Shown one piece after another: positions 18,495-26,852 of a stretch of 64,000 nucleotides of DNA. The translations under genes and the position numbers were made by a program. This DNA comes from Thermocaproicibacter sp036844765 (GTDB lineage: Bacteria > Bacillota > Clostridia > Oscillospirales > Acutalibacteraceae), in NCBI GenBank assembly GCA_036844765.1, contig DAIUFE010000004.1, positions 9,428-73,427 of the forward strand, given 5' to 3'. Under the pieces are notes generated by a model. It had not been told where the DNA came from. It did not search any database and saw only the letters and a list, made by a program, of their open reading frames with translations. Numbering within the stretch: the first letter of the stretch is position 1; every line of letters starts with the position of its first letter.

Positions 18495-19251
18495 CGGAAT
18501 TGTCGCCTCCCATCAGGGTCTGCACCTCGATGATGCGGCTGAAAAAAGCCTTGCGGGAATCGTCCCCGCGGACGAGCTCGTCGAAGAGCTTTCCGTCGCG
18601 CAGGAACAGGATGCGCCGGCAGTAACTGGCCGTGAACGCGTCGTGCGTGACCATCAGGATGGTCGCCCGCAGGTCGCCGTTGAGCGTCTCCATGCTTTCG
18701 AGCAGCATGCGCGCGGACTTGGAATCCAGCGAGCCGGTCGGCTCGTCGGCCAGCACCAGCGCCGGCTTTGTGACGATGGCCCGCGCGCAGGCCACGCGCT
18801 GCTTCTGCCCGCCGGAAATTTCATAGGGGTATTGGGGCAGGATCTCCCCGATGCCGAGCTCGCGCGCGACCTGCCGCACGCGGGCGTCGATCTCCCCCGC
18901 GGGCGTTTTGCAGATGGTCAGCGCCAGCGCGATGTTCTCGTAGGCCGTCAGCGTATCCAGCAGGTTAAAATCCTGGAAGATGAACCCCAGCTCCGTCCTG
19001 CGGAACCGGGAAAGCTGCTTCGGCTTCAAAAGGGTGATGTCCCTGTTTTCGAGGAAAATATGCCCGGCCGTCGCGGTGTCGATGGTGGAGATGCAGTTCA
19101 GCAGCGTGGTCTTTCCGCTGCCGGAAGCCCCCATGATGCCGAGGAACTCCCCCTTCTCCACCGTAAAGCTGAGGTCGTCCACCGCCTTGGTCACATTGCC
19201 TCCGCCGCCGTAGTATTTTTCGAGATGCTCGACCTTCAGGATCGGTTCCAT
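18484..19251 (-). CDS. bceA: Bce-type ABC transporter ATPase
   Basis: A 255-residue LolD/MacB-type ATPase with Walker A GASGSGKTT, Q-loop FIFQDFNLLD, signature ISGGQKQRVACARAI and Walker B LVLADEPTGSLD. The start at 19251 has GGAAGGAGG upstream. It is the energy subunit for the downstream permease, which it overlaps. A -10 (TATACT, 19285-19280) and a symmetrical CTTAC/GTAAG element about 50 bases further upstream indicate control by the adjacent response regulator. Confidence 0.93.
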   Translation of the reverse strand: MEPILKVEHLEKYYGGGGNVTKAVDDLSFTVEKGEFLGIMGASGSGKTTLLNCISTIDTATAGHIFLENRDITLLKPKQLSRFRRTELGFIFQDFNLLDTLTAYENIALALTICKTPAGEIDARVRQVARELGIGEILPQYPYEISGGQKQRVACARAIVTKPALVLADEPTGSLDSKSARMLLESMETLNGDLRATILMVTHDAFTASYCRRILFLRDGKLFDELVRGDDSRKAFFSRIIEVQTLMGGDNSDVL

Positions 19252-19279
19252 CTTTTCGGCGCCTCCTTCCGATGGAACC

Positions 19280-19344
19280 AGTATAGCAGGGCGCGGGCGG
19301 CCCCGCCATCGTTTTTGCTTACGGCTTTCTTACGTTTTTGTAAG
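19280..19344 (-). promoter_or_regulatory. bceAB promoter with probable BceR operator
   Basis: A -10 TATACT lies at 19285-19280 with no good -35 at the usual spacing. About 50 bases upstream (19318-19344, plus strand) lies CTTACggctttCTTACgtttttGTAAG. It contains the exact inverted repeat CTTAC-N6-GTAAG and a further CTTAC half-site one helical turn away. A missing -35 plus a dyad near -60 is what an activator-dependent promoter for a BceR-type regulator should look like. Confidence 0.65.
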
Positions 19345-20364
19345 GGAAGCGCCCGCCGCGGGATCGTGCAGATCCCCCATGGGGAACACGATGGAGACCG
19401 CCGTGCCGGCGCCCTCGACGGAGAGCACCGAAAGGCCGAGGCCGAGCTTGTCGCACAGCTTTTTGCAGAGATACAGCCCCAGACCCGTCGCATGGGCGAC
19501 CAGGCGGCCGTTTTTGCCGGTGAATCCTTTGTCGAACACGCGGCCGAGGTCCTCGCGCGGGATGCCGATGCCGTTGTCCTCCACCGTGAGGGTCGCGCTG
19601 TGGGCGCCCCGCTTGCCGCTCAGGCGCAGCACGGGCCGCCGGCAGCAGTATTTGACCGAGTTCGCCAGGATCTGGCCGAGGATGAAGTCCATCCATTTCG
19701 GGTCGGCGACGACGGGGATCTCCGGCACCTCCGCCTCGACCCGGACGCCGCTCTCGATCAGCAGGCCGGCGCTCTTTTTCAGCGCGGACGCAGCCAGCTC
19801 CTTCAGGGTGTAGCTCCGGAGGACGTAGTCCTTTTCCGCGCTCCCGCTGCGCGCGTAGAACAGCGCCTGCTCCACATAGTTCTCGATCCGCGAGAAATTC
19901 CGCAGCAGGTCGCGCGGGATCAGGCCCGGCCGGTTGTCCATGATCAGGCGGCAGGCGGAGATCGGCGTTTTGATCTCGTGGACCCACGCCTCCACGTACT
20001 CCCGGTATTCCCGCATCTCGCGGCGGACGCCGGAAACGCGGTCGCTCATGGATTTGGAGGCTTCCCGCAGCGTCCCGCAGAGGATGCGCTCCTCCTCGCA
20101 GGAAGGTTCCGGCAGCATCTCGGCGATCAGGTATTTCTTGTCGAGCCGCTCCAGGCTTTCAAGCAGCGCGCGGTAAAAGGAACGCCTGCGAAAATATTCC
20201 GCCGCGAGGGCCGCCGCCTCGCAGAGCAGAAAAAGGGCGGCGACATATCCCGCCGCGTACCCGCCCGCCCCCAGGCCGGTCAGCAGCGCCGCGGAAAAAG
20301 CCGCCACCAGCGCCGCCGCGGCGACGGAGGGCCAGCGGTCCTTCAGAAAATCCTTCAGCTTCAT
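19330..20364 (-). CDS. bceS: Bce-type intramembrane-sensing histidine kinase
   Basis: A 344-residue kinase with two N-terminal helices (residues about 13-55) and almost no extracellular loop, as in BceS/GraS. The dimerisation motif YVEAWVHEIKTPI carries the phospho-accepting histidine. The ATPase domain shows ILANSVKYC (N box), VEDNGIGIP (G1) and GLGLYLCKKL (G2). Such kinases do not bind peptide themselves; they read the activity of the BceAB transporter. The ATG overlaps the response regulator stop as ATGA. Confidence 0.92.
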   Translation of the reverse strand: MKLKDFLKDRWPSVAAAALVAAFSAALLTGLGAGGYAAGYVAALFLLCEAAALAAEYFRRRSFYRALLESLERLDKKYLIAEMLPEPSCEEERILCGTLREASKSMSDRVSGVRREMREYREYVEAWVHEIKTPISACRLIMDNRPGLIPRDLLRNFSRIENYVEQALFYARSGSAEKDYVLRSYTLKELAASALKKSAGLLIESGVRVEAEVPEIPVVADPKWMDFILGQILANSVKYCCRRPVLRLSGKRGAHSATLTVEDNGIGIPREDLGRVFDKGFTGKNGRLVAHATGLGLYLCKKLCDKLGLGLSVLSVEGAGTAVSIVFPMGDLHDPAAGASLTKT

Positions 20365-21023
20365 ATCAGATACCCCCGCCCCCGCTTCGTTTTCAGGTAA
20401 TCCCGCAGGCCGAGCGATTCCAGCTTGCGGCGCAGCCGGTTCACGTTGACCGTCAGCGTGTTTTCGTCCACGAACTCGTCGGTCTGCCACAGCGCCTCCA
20501 TCAGCTCCCCGCGCGAAACGACGCGCCCCGGGCTGCTCATCAGCAGATGCAGGATGCGCAGCTCGTTCTTGGTCAGCTCGGCGGCCCTGCCCCGGCAGCG
20601 CGCCTCGCCCTTCGCGGGATCCAGCTCCAGCCCGCGGTGCGAGAGCGTCTGCGGGGCGGAGGGGTTCGCGCGCTTGAGGACCGCCGCGATGTGCGCCAGC
20701 AGAATCTGAGCGTGGAACGGCTTTGCGACAAAGTCGTCTGCGCCGAAGCTCATGCTCAGCAGCTCGTCCGCCTCGCTGTCGCGGCTCGTGACCACGACGA
20801 CCGGCACCCGCGACCGGCGGCGCAGCTCCCGGCAGACGGAGTAGCCGTCGCAGCCCGGCAGGCCGAGGTCCAGCAGGACCAGGTCCGGGTTTTCGCGCAG
20901 GATCGCGTCGACGAGATGGGCGTAATCCTCCGAGGTTCTGCACTCGTACCCGTACCGCCCGAGGAGCTCCGCCAGCCCGTCCCGGACGCCCGCGTCGTCC
21001 TCCGCCAGAAAGATCACCGCCAT
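20361..21023 (-). CDS. bceR: Bce-type response regulator (OmpR/PhoB family)
   Basis: A 220-residue regulator. The receiver domain (1-115) has the acidic pair AEDDAG, phospho-acceptor aspartate in LVLLDLGLPG and the conserved lysine in VAKPF. The C-terminal winged helix (125-218) has LTKNELRILHLLM and VNRLRRKLE. It starts at the ATG at 21023, with GGCGGAG upstream. An 18-base perfect palindrome (21070-21087) lies about 47 bases before the start. It should bind the CTTAC/GTAAG element upstream of bceAB. Confidence 0.92.
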   Translation of the reverse strand: MAVIFLAEDDAGVRDGLAELLGRYGYECRTSEDYAHLVDAILRENPDLVLLDLGLPGCDGYSVCRELRRRSRVPVVVVTSRDSEADELLSMSFGADDFVAKPFHAQILLAHIAAVLKRANPSAPQTLSHRGLELDPAKGEARCRGRAAELTKNELRILHLLMSSPGRVVSRGELMEALWQTDEFVDENTLTVNVNRLRRKLESLGLRDYLKTKRGRGYLI

Positions 21024-21069
21024 CGCTCCGCCTTCTTTCCGGAAAACGCATTTTTCACGCTTCGCGGCA

Positions 21070-21087
21070 TTTGCAGCCGGCTGCAAA
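21070..21087. promoter_or_regulatory. perfect 18-bp palindrome upstream of bceR
   Basis: TTTGCAGCC/GGCTGCAAA has nine-base arms with no loop, more like a protein-binding site than a hairpin. It lies between the divergent bceR and the GDSL hydrolase promoter. Confidence 0.45.
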
Positions 21088-21149
21088 AATTCGATCCCGC
21101 AGCCGCGTATGAAATCGCTTTGAGCGTCAAAATATTTACAAAGAGACCG

Positions 21150-21178
21150 TTGACATATTGATAATTATATTATATAGT
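21150..21178 (+). promoter_or_regulatory. sigma-A promoter of GDSL hydrolase
   Basis: -35 TTGACA (21150-21155), then an AT-rich spacer to TATATA (21171) or TATAGT (21173-21178). The latter gives 17 bases. Confidence 0.75.
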
Positions 21179-21236
21179 TTTATATATTAGATGTAAACAC
21201 ATTCAGAATTCATCGGTCCTTCAAGGGAGGAAGAAA

Positions 21237-21944
21237 ATGGACGGTTCCGTGTGCGTATTCGGGGATTCCCTGACCAAGGGCGTCGTATTCGACAGCGCCG
21301 TGAAAAGATACATCCTGCTGAAGGACAGCTTCATCAATCTGGTGAAGAGCAGCGTCGGCCTGACGGTGCACAACTACTCGAAGTTCGGCTGCACGGTCTC
21401 GAAGGGCCTTGAGACGGTGCGCCGCCACTGCGGAGAGTTGGGCGGCTATGATTATACCGCGCTGGAGTTCGGCGGCAACGACTGCGATTTCGACTGGGCT
21501 CAGGTCGCCGCCGCGCCGGAAAAGGAGCACCAGCCCCGCACCCCGCTGGGCGTCTTCACGCAGAAATATGCCGAGATGATCGGCGTGGTCCGGAAGAGCG
21601 GAAGCCTGCCGGTGATGCTGTCGCTACCGCCGATCGACGCGAAGCGGTATTTCGCCTGGATCTCGCGCGGGCTGAACGCGCAGAACATTCTGCGCTGGCT
21701 CGGCGACGAAGAGCGCATCTACCGCTGGCACGAGATGTACAACCTCGCGGTATACCGGCTGTCCAAGGAGCTCAGCGTGCCGCTGATTGACATCAGCAGC
21801 GCGTTCCTGCAAAAGGTGAATTACCAGAACCTGATCTGCGAGGACGGCATCCACCCGAACGCGCAGGGACACAGCCTGATCTGCGCCGCGATCGACGACG
21901 CCATCCGGCAGTACCGGAAAGAGCCCGCGGCCGACCCCGCCTGA
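21237..21944 (+). CDS. SGNH/GDSL-family hydrolase
   Basis: A 235-residue esterase-like protein. Block I CVFGDSLTKG carries the nucleophile serine, block III is EFGGNDCDFDW, and block V GIHPNAQGH has the catalytic Asp-x-x-His (EDGIHPN). No signal peptide is visible, so it is cytosolic. AAGGGAGG precedes the ATG. Physiological substrates of such proteins are esters of lipids, sugars or acyl-CoA; none can be chosen from context. It is monocistronic. Confidence 0.87.
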   Translation: MDGSVCVFGDSLTKGVVFDSAVKRYILLKDSFINLVKSSVGLTVHNYSKFGCTVSKGLETVRRHCGELGGYDYTALEFGGNDCDFDWAQVAAAPEKEHQPRTPLGVFTQKYAEMIGVVRKSGSLPVMLSLPPIDAKRYFAWISRGLNAQNILRWLGDEERIYRWHEMYNLAVYRLSKELSVPLIDISSAFLQKVNYQNLICEDGIHPNAQGHSLICAAIDDAIRQYRKEPAADPA

Positions 21945-21995
21945 CGCGGCGGCGGGAAAAATCAATCGGCGGGCGGCGCAAAGCCGTCCGCTTTC

Positions 21996-23414
21996 TTATT
22001 CGCCGGCAATATCCCGCGCGACCGCCACGCCCGTGACCGAAGCCTGCATCAGGCCGCGGGTGATGCCCGCGCCGTCGCCGATCGCGTACAGGTTGCGGAC
22101 CTTCGTCTCGAAATTCTTCTTCACGTCGATCTTCGACGAATAGAACTTAACCTCGACGCCGTACAGCAGCGTGTTTTTGGAATAAAGGCCGGGCGCCAGC
22201 TTGTCGAAGGCGCGCAGGGCTTCCACGACGCTGGTCAGGTGGCGGTGCGGCAGCACGAAGGAAAGGTCCCCCGGCACGGCGGTCCTCAGGGTCGGGATCG
22301 TGGTCGATTTTTGCAGCCTGGTGGAATCGGTGCGGCGGCCCATCAGCAGGTCGCCGAGCCGCTGGACCATGATGCCGCCGCCGGTCAGCATGTTGCCGAG
22401 CTGGGCGATATAACGCCCGTACTCGATGGGCTGGTGGAACGGCTCCGTAAAGCGCGTGGAGACCAGCAGCGCGAAGTTGGTGTTCTCCGTCCGGCGCTCC
22501 TCGTCGGCGTAGGAATGGCCGTTGACCACGGCGATGCCGCCCCCGCCGGTCTCGTAGTGCTCCTCGCTCACGATGCCGCCGGGGTTCATGCAGAAGGTGC
22601 GCACCTTGTTCTCGAACGTATCCGAATAATAGACCAGTTTCGCCTCGTACAGGTTCCGGGTCAGCGGGTCCATCACGGCGTTCGGCACCTCGACGCGGAC
22701 GCCGATATCCACCTCGTTGTTGGCGACGGAGAGGCCGTTCTCCTTCGCGATGCGGCTGAGCCACGCGGCCCCGCCTCGGCCGGGGGCAAGCACCACGCGG
22801 GGCGCCCCCACCTCTTCCTCCCCGCCGCCGGGTTTCGAGAGTGTTACGCCGCACGCGGCGCCGCCTTCCGTGAGGATGTGTTCCGCCGTGGTCTTCTCGC
22901 GGAACTCGAAATTCGGGCGGGAGGAAAGGTAGCCGTACATGGCCTTCAGCACCTGGTAGGAATATTCCGTGCCCATATGGCGCACCGGGCAGGGGATCAG
23001 CTCGATATTCTCCCGGCGGGCCCGGTAGGCGATCTTCTCCGCGAATTTGTCGTTTTTCCCGTAGACCTTGTCCGGCGCGCCGTAGTGCAGATAAACCCCA
23101 TCCACATAGCGGATCAGGTCGCGCGCCTTTTTGACCGGCATATAGTCGGTGATGTTGCCGCCGACCTTCTCCGAAAGCGAGAGCTTTCCGTCCGAGAACG
23201 CGCCCGCGCCCGCCCATCCGTTCATGATGCTGCAGGTCGCGCAGTGCGCGCAGACGCCCGTCATGCGCGCGGGGCACGCCCGGCGCTCGATGGCGCTGCC
23301 GGAATCCACCACGAGGACCTTTTTGTCCGGGGCGAGCTGATCCAGCTCCAGCGCGGTGAAAATCCCCGCCGGCCCCGCTCCGACCACCACGACGTCATAC
23401 TGTTCCCTATTCAT
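21996..23414 (-). CDS. FAD-dependent oxidoreductase (large FixC/TrkA-type flavoprotein)
   Basis: A 472-residue flavoprotein. The N-terminal dinucleotide-binding motif is VVVGAGPAGIFTALEL, and the C-terminal FAD-contact motif is NLYAIGDGAGITRGLMQASVTG. In between are a cysteine-rich RACPARMTGVCAHCATC segment and GWAGAGAFSDGKL. This is the family annotated as NAD(P)/FAD-dependent oxidoreductase, common in anaerobes. The cysteines could hold a cofactor. The reaction is unknown. It lies 92 bases downstream of the HAD phosphatase gene on the same strand. Confidence 0.85.
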   Translation of the reverse strand: MNREQYDVVVVGAGPAGIFTALELDQLAPDKKVLVVDSGSAIERRACPARMTGVCAHCATCSIMNGWAGAGAFSDGKLSLSEKVGGNITDYMPVKKARDLIRYVDGVYLHYGAPDKVYGKNDKFAEKIAYRARRENIELIPCPVRHMGTEYSYQVLKAMYGYLSSRPNFEFREKTTAEHILTEGGAACGVTLSKPGGGEEEVGAPRVVLAPGRGGAAWLSRIAKENGLSVANNEVDIGVRVEVPNAVMDPLTRNLYEAKLVYYSDTFENKVRTFCMNPGGIVSEEHYETGGGGIAVVNGHSYADEERRTENTNFALLVSTRFTEPFHQPIEYGRYIAQLGNMLTGGGIMVQRLGDLLMGRRTDSTRLQKSTTIPTLRTAVPGDLSFVLPHRHLTSVVEALRAFDKLAPGLYSKNTLLYGVEVKFYSSKIDVKKNFETKVRNLYAIGDGAGITRGLMQASVTGVAVARDIAGE

Positions 23415-23506
23415 CTTTCCGATCCGCGATCCCCTTTCCGACAAACGGCCGTCCGGTTCTTCGTTCCCGGCTCTTTTCATAAACATCCGCGCGGCGGCCG
23501 GCACCC

Positions 23507-24181
23507 TCACGCTTCCGCGCCGGCCGCGCCCCGTTCCTTTTTCAGGAGCGGGATCACGTCCGTCAGCGACGGGACGCAGGCGTACAGCAGGGGACGCAGC
23601 CTGGCGTCCGGCTGTACGAGATCCGGCACCATCACCGTTTTCATGCCGGCCCGGCACGCCGAAAGGCAGCCCTGCGGGGAATCCTCGAGGGCCATGCAGT
23701 CCGTCGGCGGCGTGCCGGTCTCGCGCGCGGCGACGAGGTAGATGTCCGGGTCGGGCTTGCTTCTTTTCACCATGTCGCCGCAGATGATCGCCGAAAAATA
23801 CGGCTCCGCGCCCGTGGCCCTGAAATAGCGCAGGACCCGCGCCCGTTCGGTGGAGGAAGCGGCGGCGACGGTGAAGCCGTTCTCCCTCAGATAGCGGAGC
23901 AACGCGAACAGCCCCGGCTTGACGGGCACGCCGTTCGCCGCGACGAACGCGTCGGTCTTTTCCCGCGACCGCGCCATAAACCGCTCGAACGGGAAATCCG
24001 CCCCGTAGCGCTCGCGGAACACCCGCCGGATCAGATCGGATTTGGTTCCGATCACCTGCGGCATCAGGGCGGAAACATCCCGGGCGCCGAAGTCCGCGCC
24101 GATCTCTTCCCAAATCCTCGCGGTCATGCGCTCGGTGTCGAACATCAGCCCGTCCATATCGAAAACGACCGTTTTTGTCAT
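23507..24181 (-). CDS. HAD-superfamily hydrolase (beta-phosphoglucomutase-like)
   Basis: A 224-residue protein. HAD motif I is VVFDMDGLMFDTE, motif II AAASST, the motif III lysine lies in KRSKPDPDIYL, and motif IV is CMALEDSPQG. The helical cap between motifs I and II marks subclass IA (PgmB/phosphatase group). Substrates of such enzymes are sugar phosphates or other small phosphoesters and cannot be named here. It is first in a probable two-gene unit with the flavoprotein. Confidence 0.9.
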   Translation of the reverse strand: MTKTVVFDMDGLMFDTERMTARIWEEIGADFGARDVSALMPQVIGTKSDLIRRVFRERYGADFPFERFMARSREKTDAFVAANGVPVKPGLFALLRYLRENGFTVAAASSTERARVLRYFRATGAEPYFSAIICGDMVKRSKPDPDIYLVAARETGTPPTDCMALEDSPQGCLSACRAGMKTVMVPDLVQPDARLRPLLYACVPSLTDVIPLLKKERGAAGAEA

Positions 24182-24231
24182 GATGCAGAACTCCGTCCTT
24201 TTTTACAGCGTTTACGGCAACAAACCATTTT

Positions 24232-24260
24232 ATCATACCACATTTTCGGTGAAAAGTTAA
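24232..24260 (-). promoter_or_regulatory. promoter of HAD phosphatase gene
   Basis: On the minus strand TTAACT (24260-24255) and TATGAT (24237-24232) are spaced by 17 bases. Confidence 0.55.
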
Positions 24261-24291
24261 GCCCCGCAGCCCCGCGGGAAACAGGGCGGAT

Positions 24292-24320
24292 TTGACGCGC
24301 CGCCGTCCGGATGCTATACT
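24292..24320 (+). promoter_or_regulatory. sigma-A promoter of FMN dehydrogenase gene
   Basis: -35 TTGACG (24292-24297), 17-base spacer, -10 TATACT (24315-24320). Confidence 0.8.
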
Positions 24321-24359
24321 TTTACCGCGATCTTTTATACCGGTCTGGAGGGACCTTTG

Positions 24360-25406
24360 ATGACCATGCAGGAAGTGCTGAAGAACGCCAGAAAGAATAT
24401 GGCCCCCAACTGCCGTGTCTGCCGGGAGTGCGACGGCGTAGCCTGCCGCGGCGAGATTCCCGGCACGGGCGGCAAGGGCACCGGGGCATCGTTCATCCGG
24501 AACGTCCGGCGCCTCGCGGAGATCAAGGTCCGGACGGACCTGATCTACGAGGACCGCGGACAGGATCCTTCCGTCGGGCTGTTCGGCCAAAGGTTCGCGG
24601 CGCCGGTGTTCGCCGCGCCCATCAGCGGGCTGGGCGTGAACTACAACGGCTTCCTGACCGAGCGCAGCTACGCCGCGGCCCTGGTGCCGGGCTGTGCGGA
24701 GGCGGGCTGCGCCGCCTTCACCGGCGACGGCGCGCCGGACAACTACCTGACCGACCCGCTCGCCGCCGTCGAGGCGGCGGGCGGAAGGGCCGTGCCCACC
24801 GTCAAACCGTGGGACGCGGAGGTCCTGCGCGGGAAGCTGGACCTCGTCAAGGCGTCCGGAGCCATGGCGGTCGCGATGGACATCGACTCGGCGGGCCTCC
24901 CTCTGCTGGCCGCGGCGGGCAAGCCCGTCCGCGCGAAAACCGTCTCCGAGCTCTCCGAAATCGCAGCCTACGCGGGCCGGCCGTTCCTGCTGAAAGGCAT
25001 CATGACCCCCGCCGGCGCTCTCAAAGCCCTAAAATGCGGCGCCTACGGCATCGTCGTCTCCAACCACGGCGGCCGCGTGATGGACCAGACGCCCGCCACG
25101 ATCGAAGTGCTGCCGGAAATCCGGAAAGCCGTGGGCCGCAGGATGAAGATCTTCATAGACGGCGGCTTCCGCTCCGGCCTGGACGTGTTCAAGGCCCTCG
25201 CGCTCGGCGCGGACGCCGTGCTGATCGGCCGGCCCTACGTGACCGCGGCGTGCGGCGGCGGAAAAGAGGGCGTTGCGCTCTACACAAAAAAAATCATCGC
25301 GGAGTTGAAAGACGCGATGAAGATGACGGGGTGCGCGACGCCGGCGGACATCACGCCGGACAAGGTGACGGACCTCGGCGGGGCGGGCCGCGCTCCCTTC
25401 GCCTGA
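24360..25406 (+). CDS. FMN-dependent alpha-hydroxy-acid dehydrogenase with N-terminal cysteine cluster
   Basis: A 348-residue TIM-barrel flavoenzyme. The second half has the FMN site (GIMTPAGALKALKCGAYGIVVSNHGGR, in pieces; DGGFRSGLDVFKALALGADAV; IGRPYV) of the lactate/glycolate oxidase and IPP isomerase superfamily. The N-terminal 40 residues carry CRVCRECDG and a further Cys five residues later. Classical lactate oxidases lack this cluster; it could bind iron-sulfur or metal. The ATG at 24360 follows GGAGGGACC. The stop is six bases from the convergent comEA. A role in lactate or another 2-hydroxy acid metabolism is inferred from the family only. Confidence 0.82.
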   Translation: MTMQEVLKNARKNMAPNCRVCRECDGVACRGEIPGTGGKGTGASFIRNVRRLAEIKVRTDLIYEDRGQDPSVGLFGQRFAAPVFAAPISGLGVNYNGFLTERSYAAALVPGCAEAGCAAFTGDGAPDNYLTDPLAAVEAAGGRAVPTVKPWDAEVLRGKLDLVKASGAMAVAMDIDSAGLPLLAAAGKPVRAKTVSELSEIAAYAGRPFLLKGIMTPAGALKALKCGAYGIVVSNHGGRVMDQTPATIEVLPEIRKAVGRRMKIFIDGGFRSGLDVFKALALGADAVLIGRPYVTAACGGGKEGVALYTKKIIAELKDAMKMTGCATPADITPDKVTDLGGAGRAPFA

Positions 25407-25412
25407 GCGGCC

Positions 25413-25919
25413 TCAGCCCACGGTGACCGAGCCGCGGATCGCCTCGAGCTTTTTGTCGCCGATGCCGGGGACGTTTTTGAGCTCGTCCACCGCCCGGAAA
25501 GCGCCGTGCTGCTCGCGGTAGGCGACGATGCGGGCGGCCAGGGCCTCCCCAATGCCGTCCAGCCCGTCGCTGAGCTCGCGCGCCGTGGCGGTGTTGAGGT
25601 TGATTTTTCCCTTCGTCTCCCCTTCCGGAGAGCGGGAGGAAAGGACGGGCGCGGCAGGCTTCGACGGCACGGGTGCGGCGGAAGTTTCCGCCCGGGAACC
25701 GGCCGGGGCGGGAACGTAAGCCTCGCCGCTTTTTTCCGCGGGCGCGGATTCCGCGGAGGAGGGGTCCGCCACCGCCACCGGCTCTAAGAGGTCCGCCTCC
25801 GGCACATAGAACGCGTTGTACCCGATGATCACCGCGCAGAGGACAGCGGCGATCAGGATCAGATACCGGATCTGCCGGGACTGCTCGTCTTCGGCGGGAC
25901 CGGCCTTTTTTTCGCCCAT
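25413..25919 (-). CDS. comEA: ComEA-like helix-hairpin-helix protein
   Basis: A 168-residue protein with one N-terminal membrane anchor (residues about 18-36), a low-complexity Ala/Pro/Ser linker (about 45-105), and a C-terminal helix-hairpin-helix pair: INLNTATARELSDGLDGIGEALAARIVAYRE and ELKNVPGIGDKKLEAIRG. This is the layout of ComEA, the surface DNA receptor for transformation. comEB/comEC are not in the window. It is last in the long minus-strand block, 14 bases after the pseudouridine synthase gene. Confidence 0.87.
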   Translation of the reverse strand: MGEKKAGPAEDEQSRQIRYLILIAAVLCAVIIGYNAFYVPEADLLEPVAVADPSSAESAPAEKSGEAYVPAPAGSRAETSAAPVPSKPAAPVLSSRSPEGETKGKINLNTATARELSDGLDGIGEALAARIVAYREQHGAFRAVDELKNVPGIGDKKLEAIRGSVTVG

Positions 25920-25933
25920 CGCGCTTTCCTCCG

Positions 25934-26851
25934 CTAAACCGGCCGCAGCCGTCCGAGAAAATCCGTGAAATAGCGCGGCAGCTCGCTGGTGATCTCGATA
26001 TAGTGCCCGTCGCGCGGGTGGCGGAAGCCGATCACGCGCGCGTGAAGGCACTGCCCCTTCAGGCCCGGAACGGGCCTGCGGGAACCGTAGACCGTGTCGC
26101 CCGCGACCGGATGGCCCAGATACGCCATGTGCACGCGGATCTGGTGCGTGCGGCCGGTCTCGAGCTTGAGCCGGACGTGGGTGTAGCCCTCGTACCGGGC
26201 GACCACATGATAATGGGTCACGGCGCTCCGGGAGTGCCGGTCCGTCACGGCCATTTTTTTCCGGTTCGTCGGGTGCCGGCCGATCGGTGCGTCCACCGTG
26301 CCGTCGTCGTCCTTCAGGTTCCCGACGACCACCGCCTCGTAGATTCGGGTAAAGCTGTGCGCTTTGATCTGCGCGGCGAGGCTGCGGTGCGCGAAGTCGT
26401 TTTTCGCCACGATCAGCAGGCCGCTGGTGTCTTTGTCGATGCGGTGCACGATGCCGGGGCGCAGCACGCCGTTGATGCCCGAAAGGGAGTTGCCGCAGTG
26501 TGCCAGCAGCGCGTTGACCAGCGTGCCGTCCGCATGGCCCGCCGCCGGGTGGACGACCATGCCCTTCGGTTTGTTCACCACGAGCAGGTCGCCGTCCTCG
26601 TACGGGATTTCGAGGGGGATGGGCTGCGGCAGCACCTGCGCGGGCACGGGCTCCGGGACCCGCACCTCCACCCGGTCGCCGGGGGCGCAGCGGCAGCTTT
26701 TCCGCGCCGGGGCGCCCCCGACCGCGACCATACCCCTCTCGATCAGCTTTTCCGCGGCGGAGCGGGAGACCTCCGGCACTTTCAGGGAAATCAGCTTGTC
26801 GAGGCGGGCGCCCGCGTCCTCCCCGCCGGCCGTAAAAGTCAAGCGGCGCAT
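25934..26851 (-). CDS. RluD-family 23S rRNA pseudouridine synthase
   Basis: A 305-residue RluA/RluD-type enzyme. An N-terminal S4 RNA-binding domain (residues about 14-75, ARLDKLISLKV) is followed by the catalytic domain with the active-site aspartate in HRIDKDTSGLLIVAKND (near residue 138) and GRTHQIRVHMAYLGHPVAGD. The full RluD signature is present, so it should modify rRNA in the large subunit. It lies one base after lspA, a neighbour pair common in Firmicutes. Confidence 0.93.
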   Translation of the reverse strand: MRRLTFTAGGEDAGARLDKLISLKVPEVSRSAAEKLIERGMVAVGGAPARKSCRCAPGDRVEVRVPEPVPAQVLPQPIPLEIPYEDGDLLVVNKPKGMVVHPAAGHADGTLVNALLAHCGNSLSGINGVLRPGIVHRIDKDTSGLLIVAKNDFAHRSLAAQIKAHSFTRIYEAVVVGNLKDDDGTVDAPIGRHPTNRKKMAVTDRHSRSAVTHYHVVARYEGYTHVRLKLETGRTHQIRVHMAYLGHPVAGDTVYGSRRPVPGLKGQCLHARVIGFRHPRDGHYIEITSELPRYFTDFLGRLRPV

Positions 26852-26852
26852 T

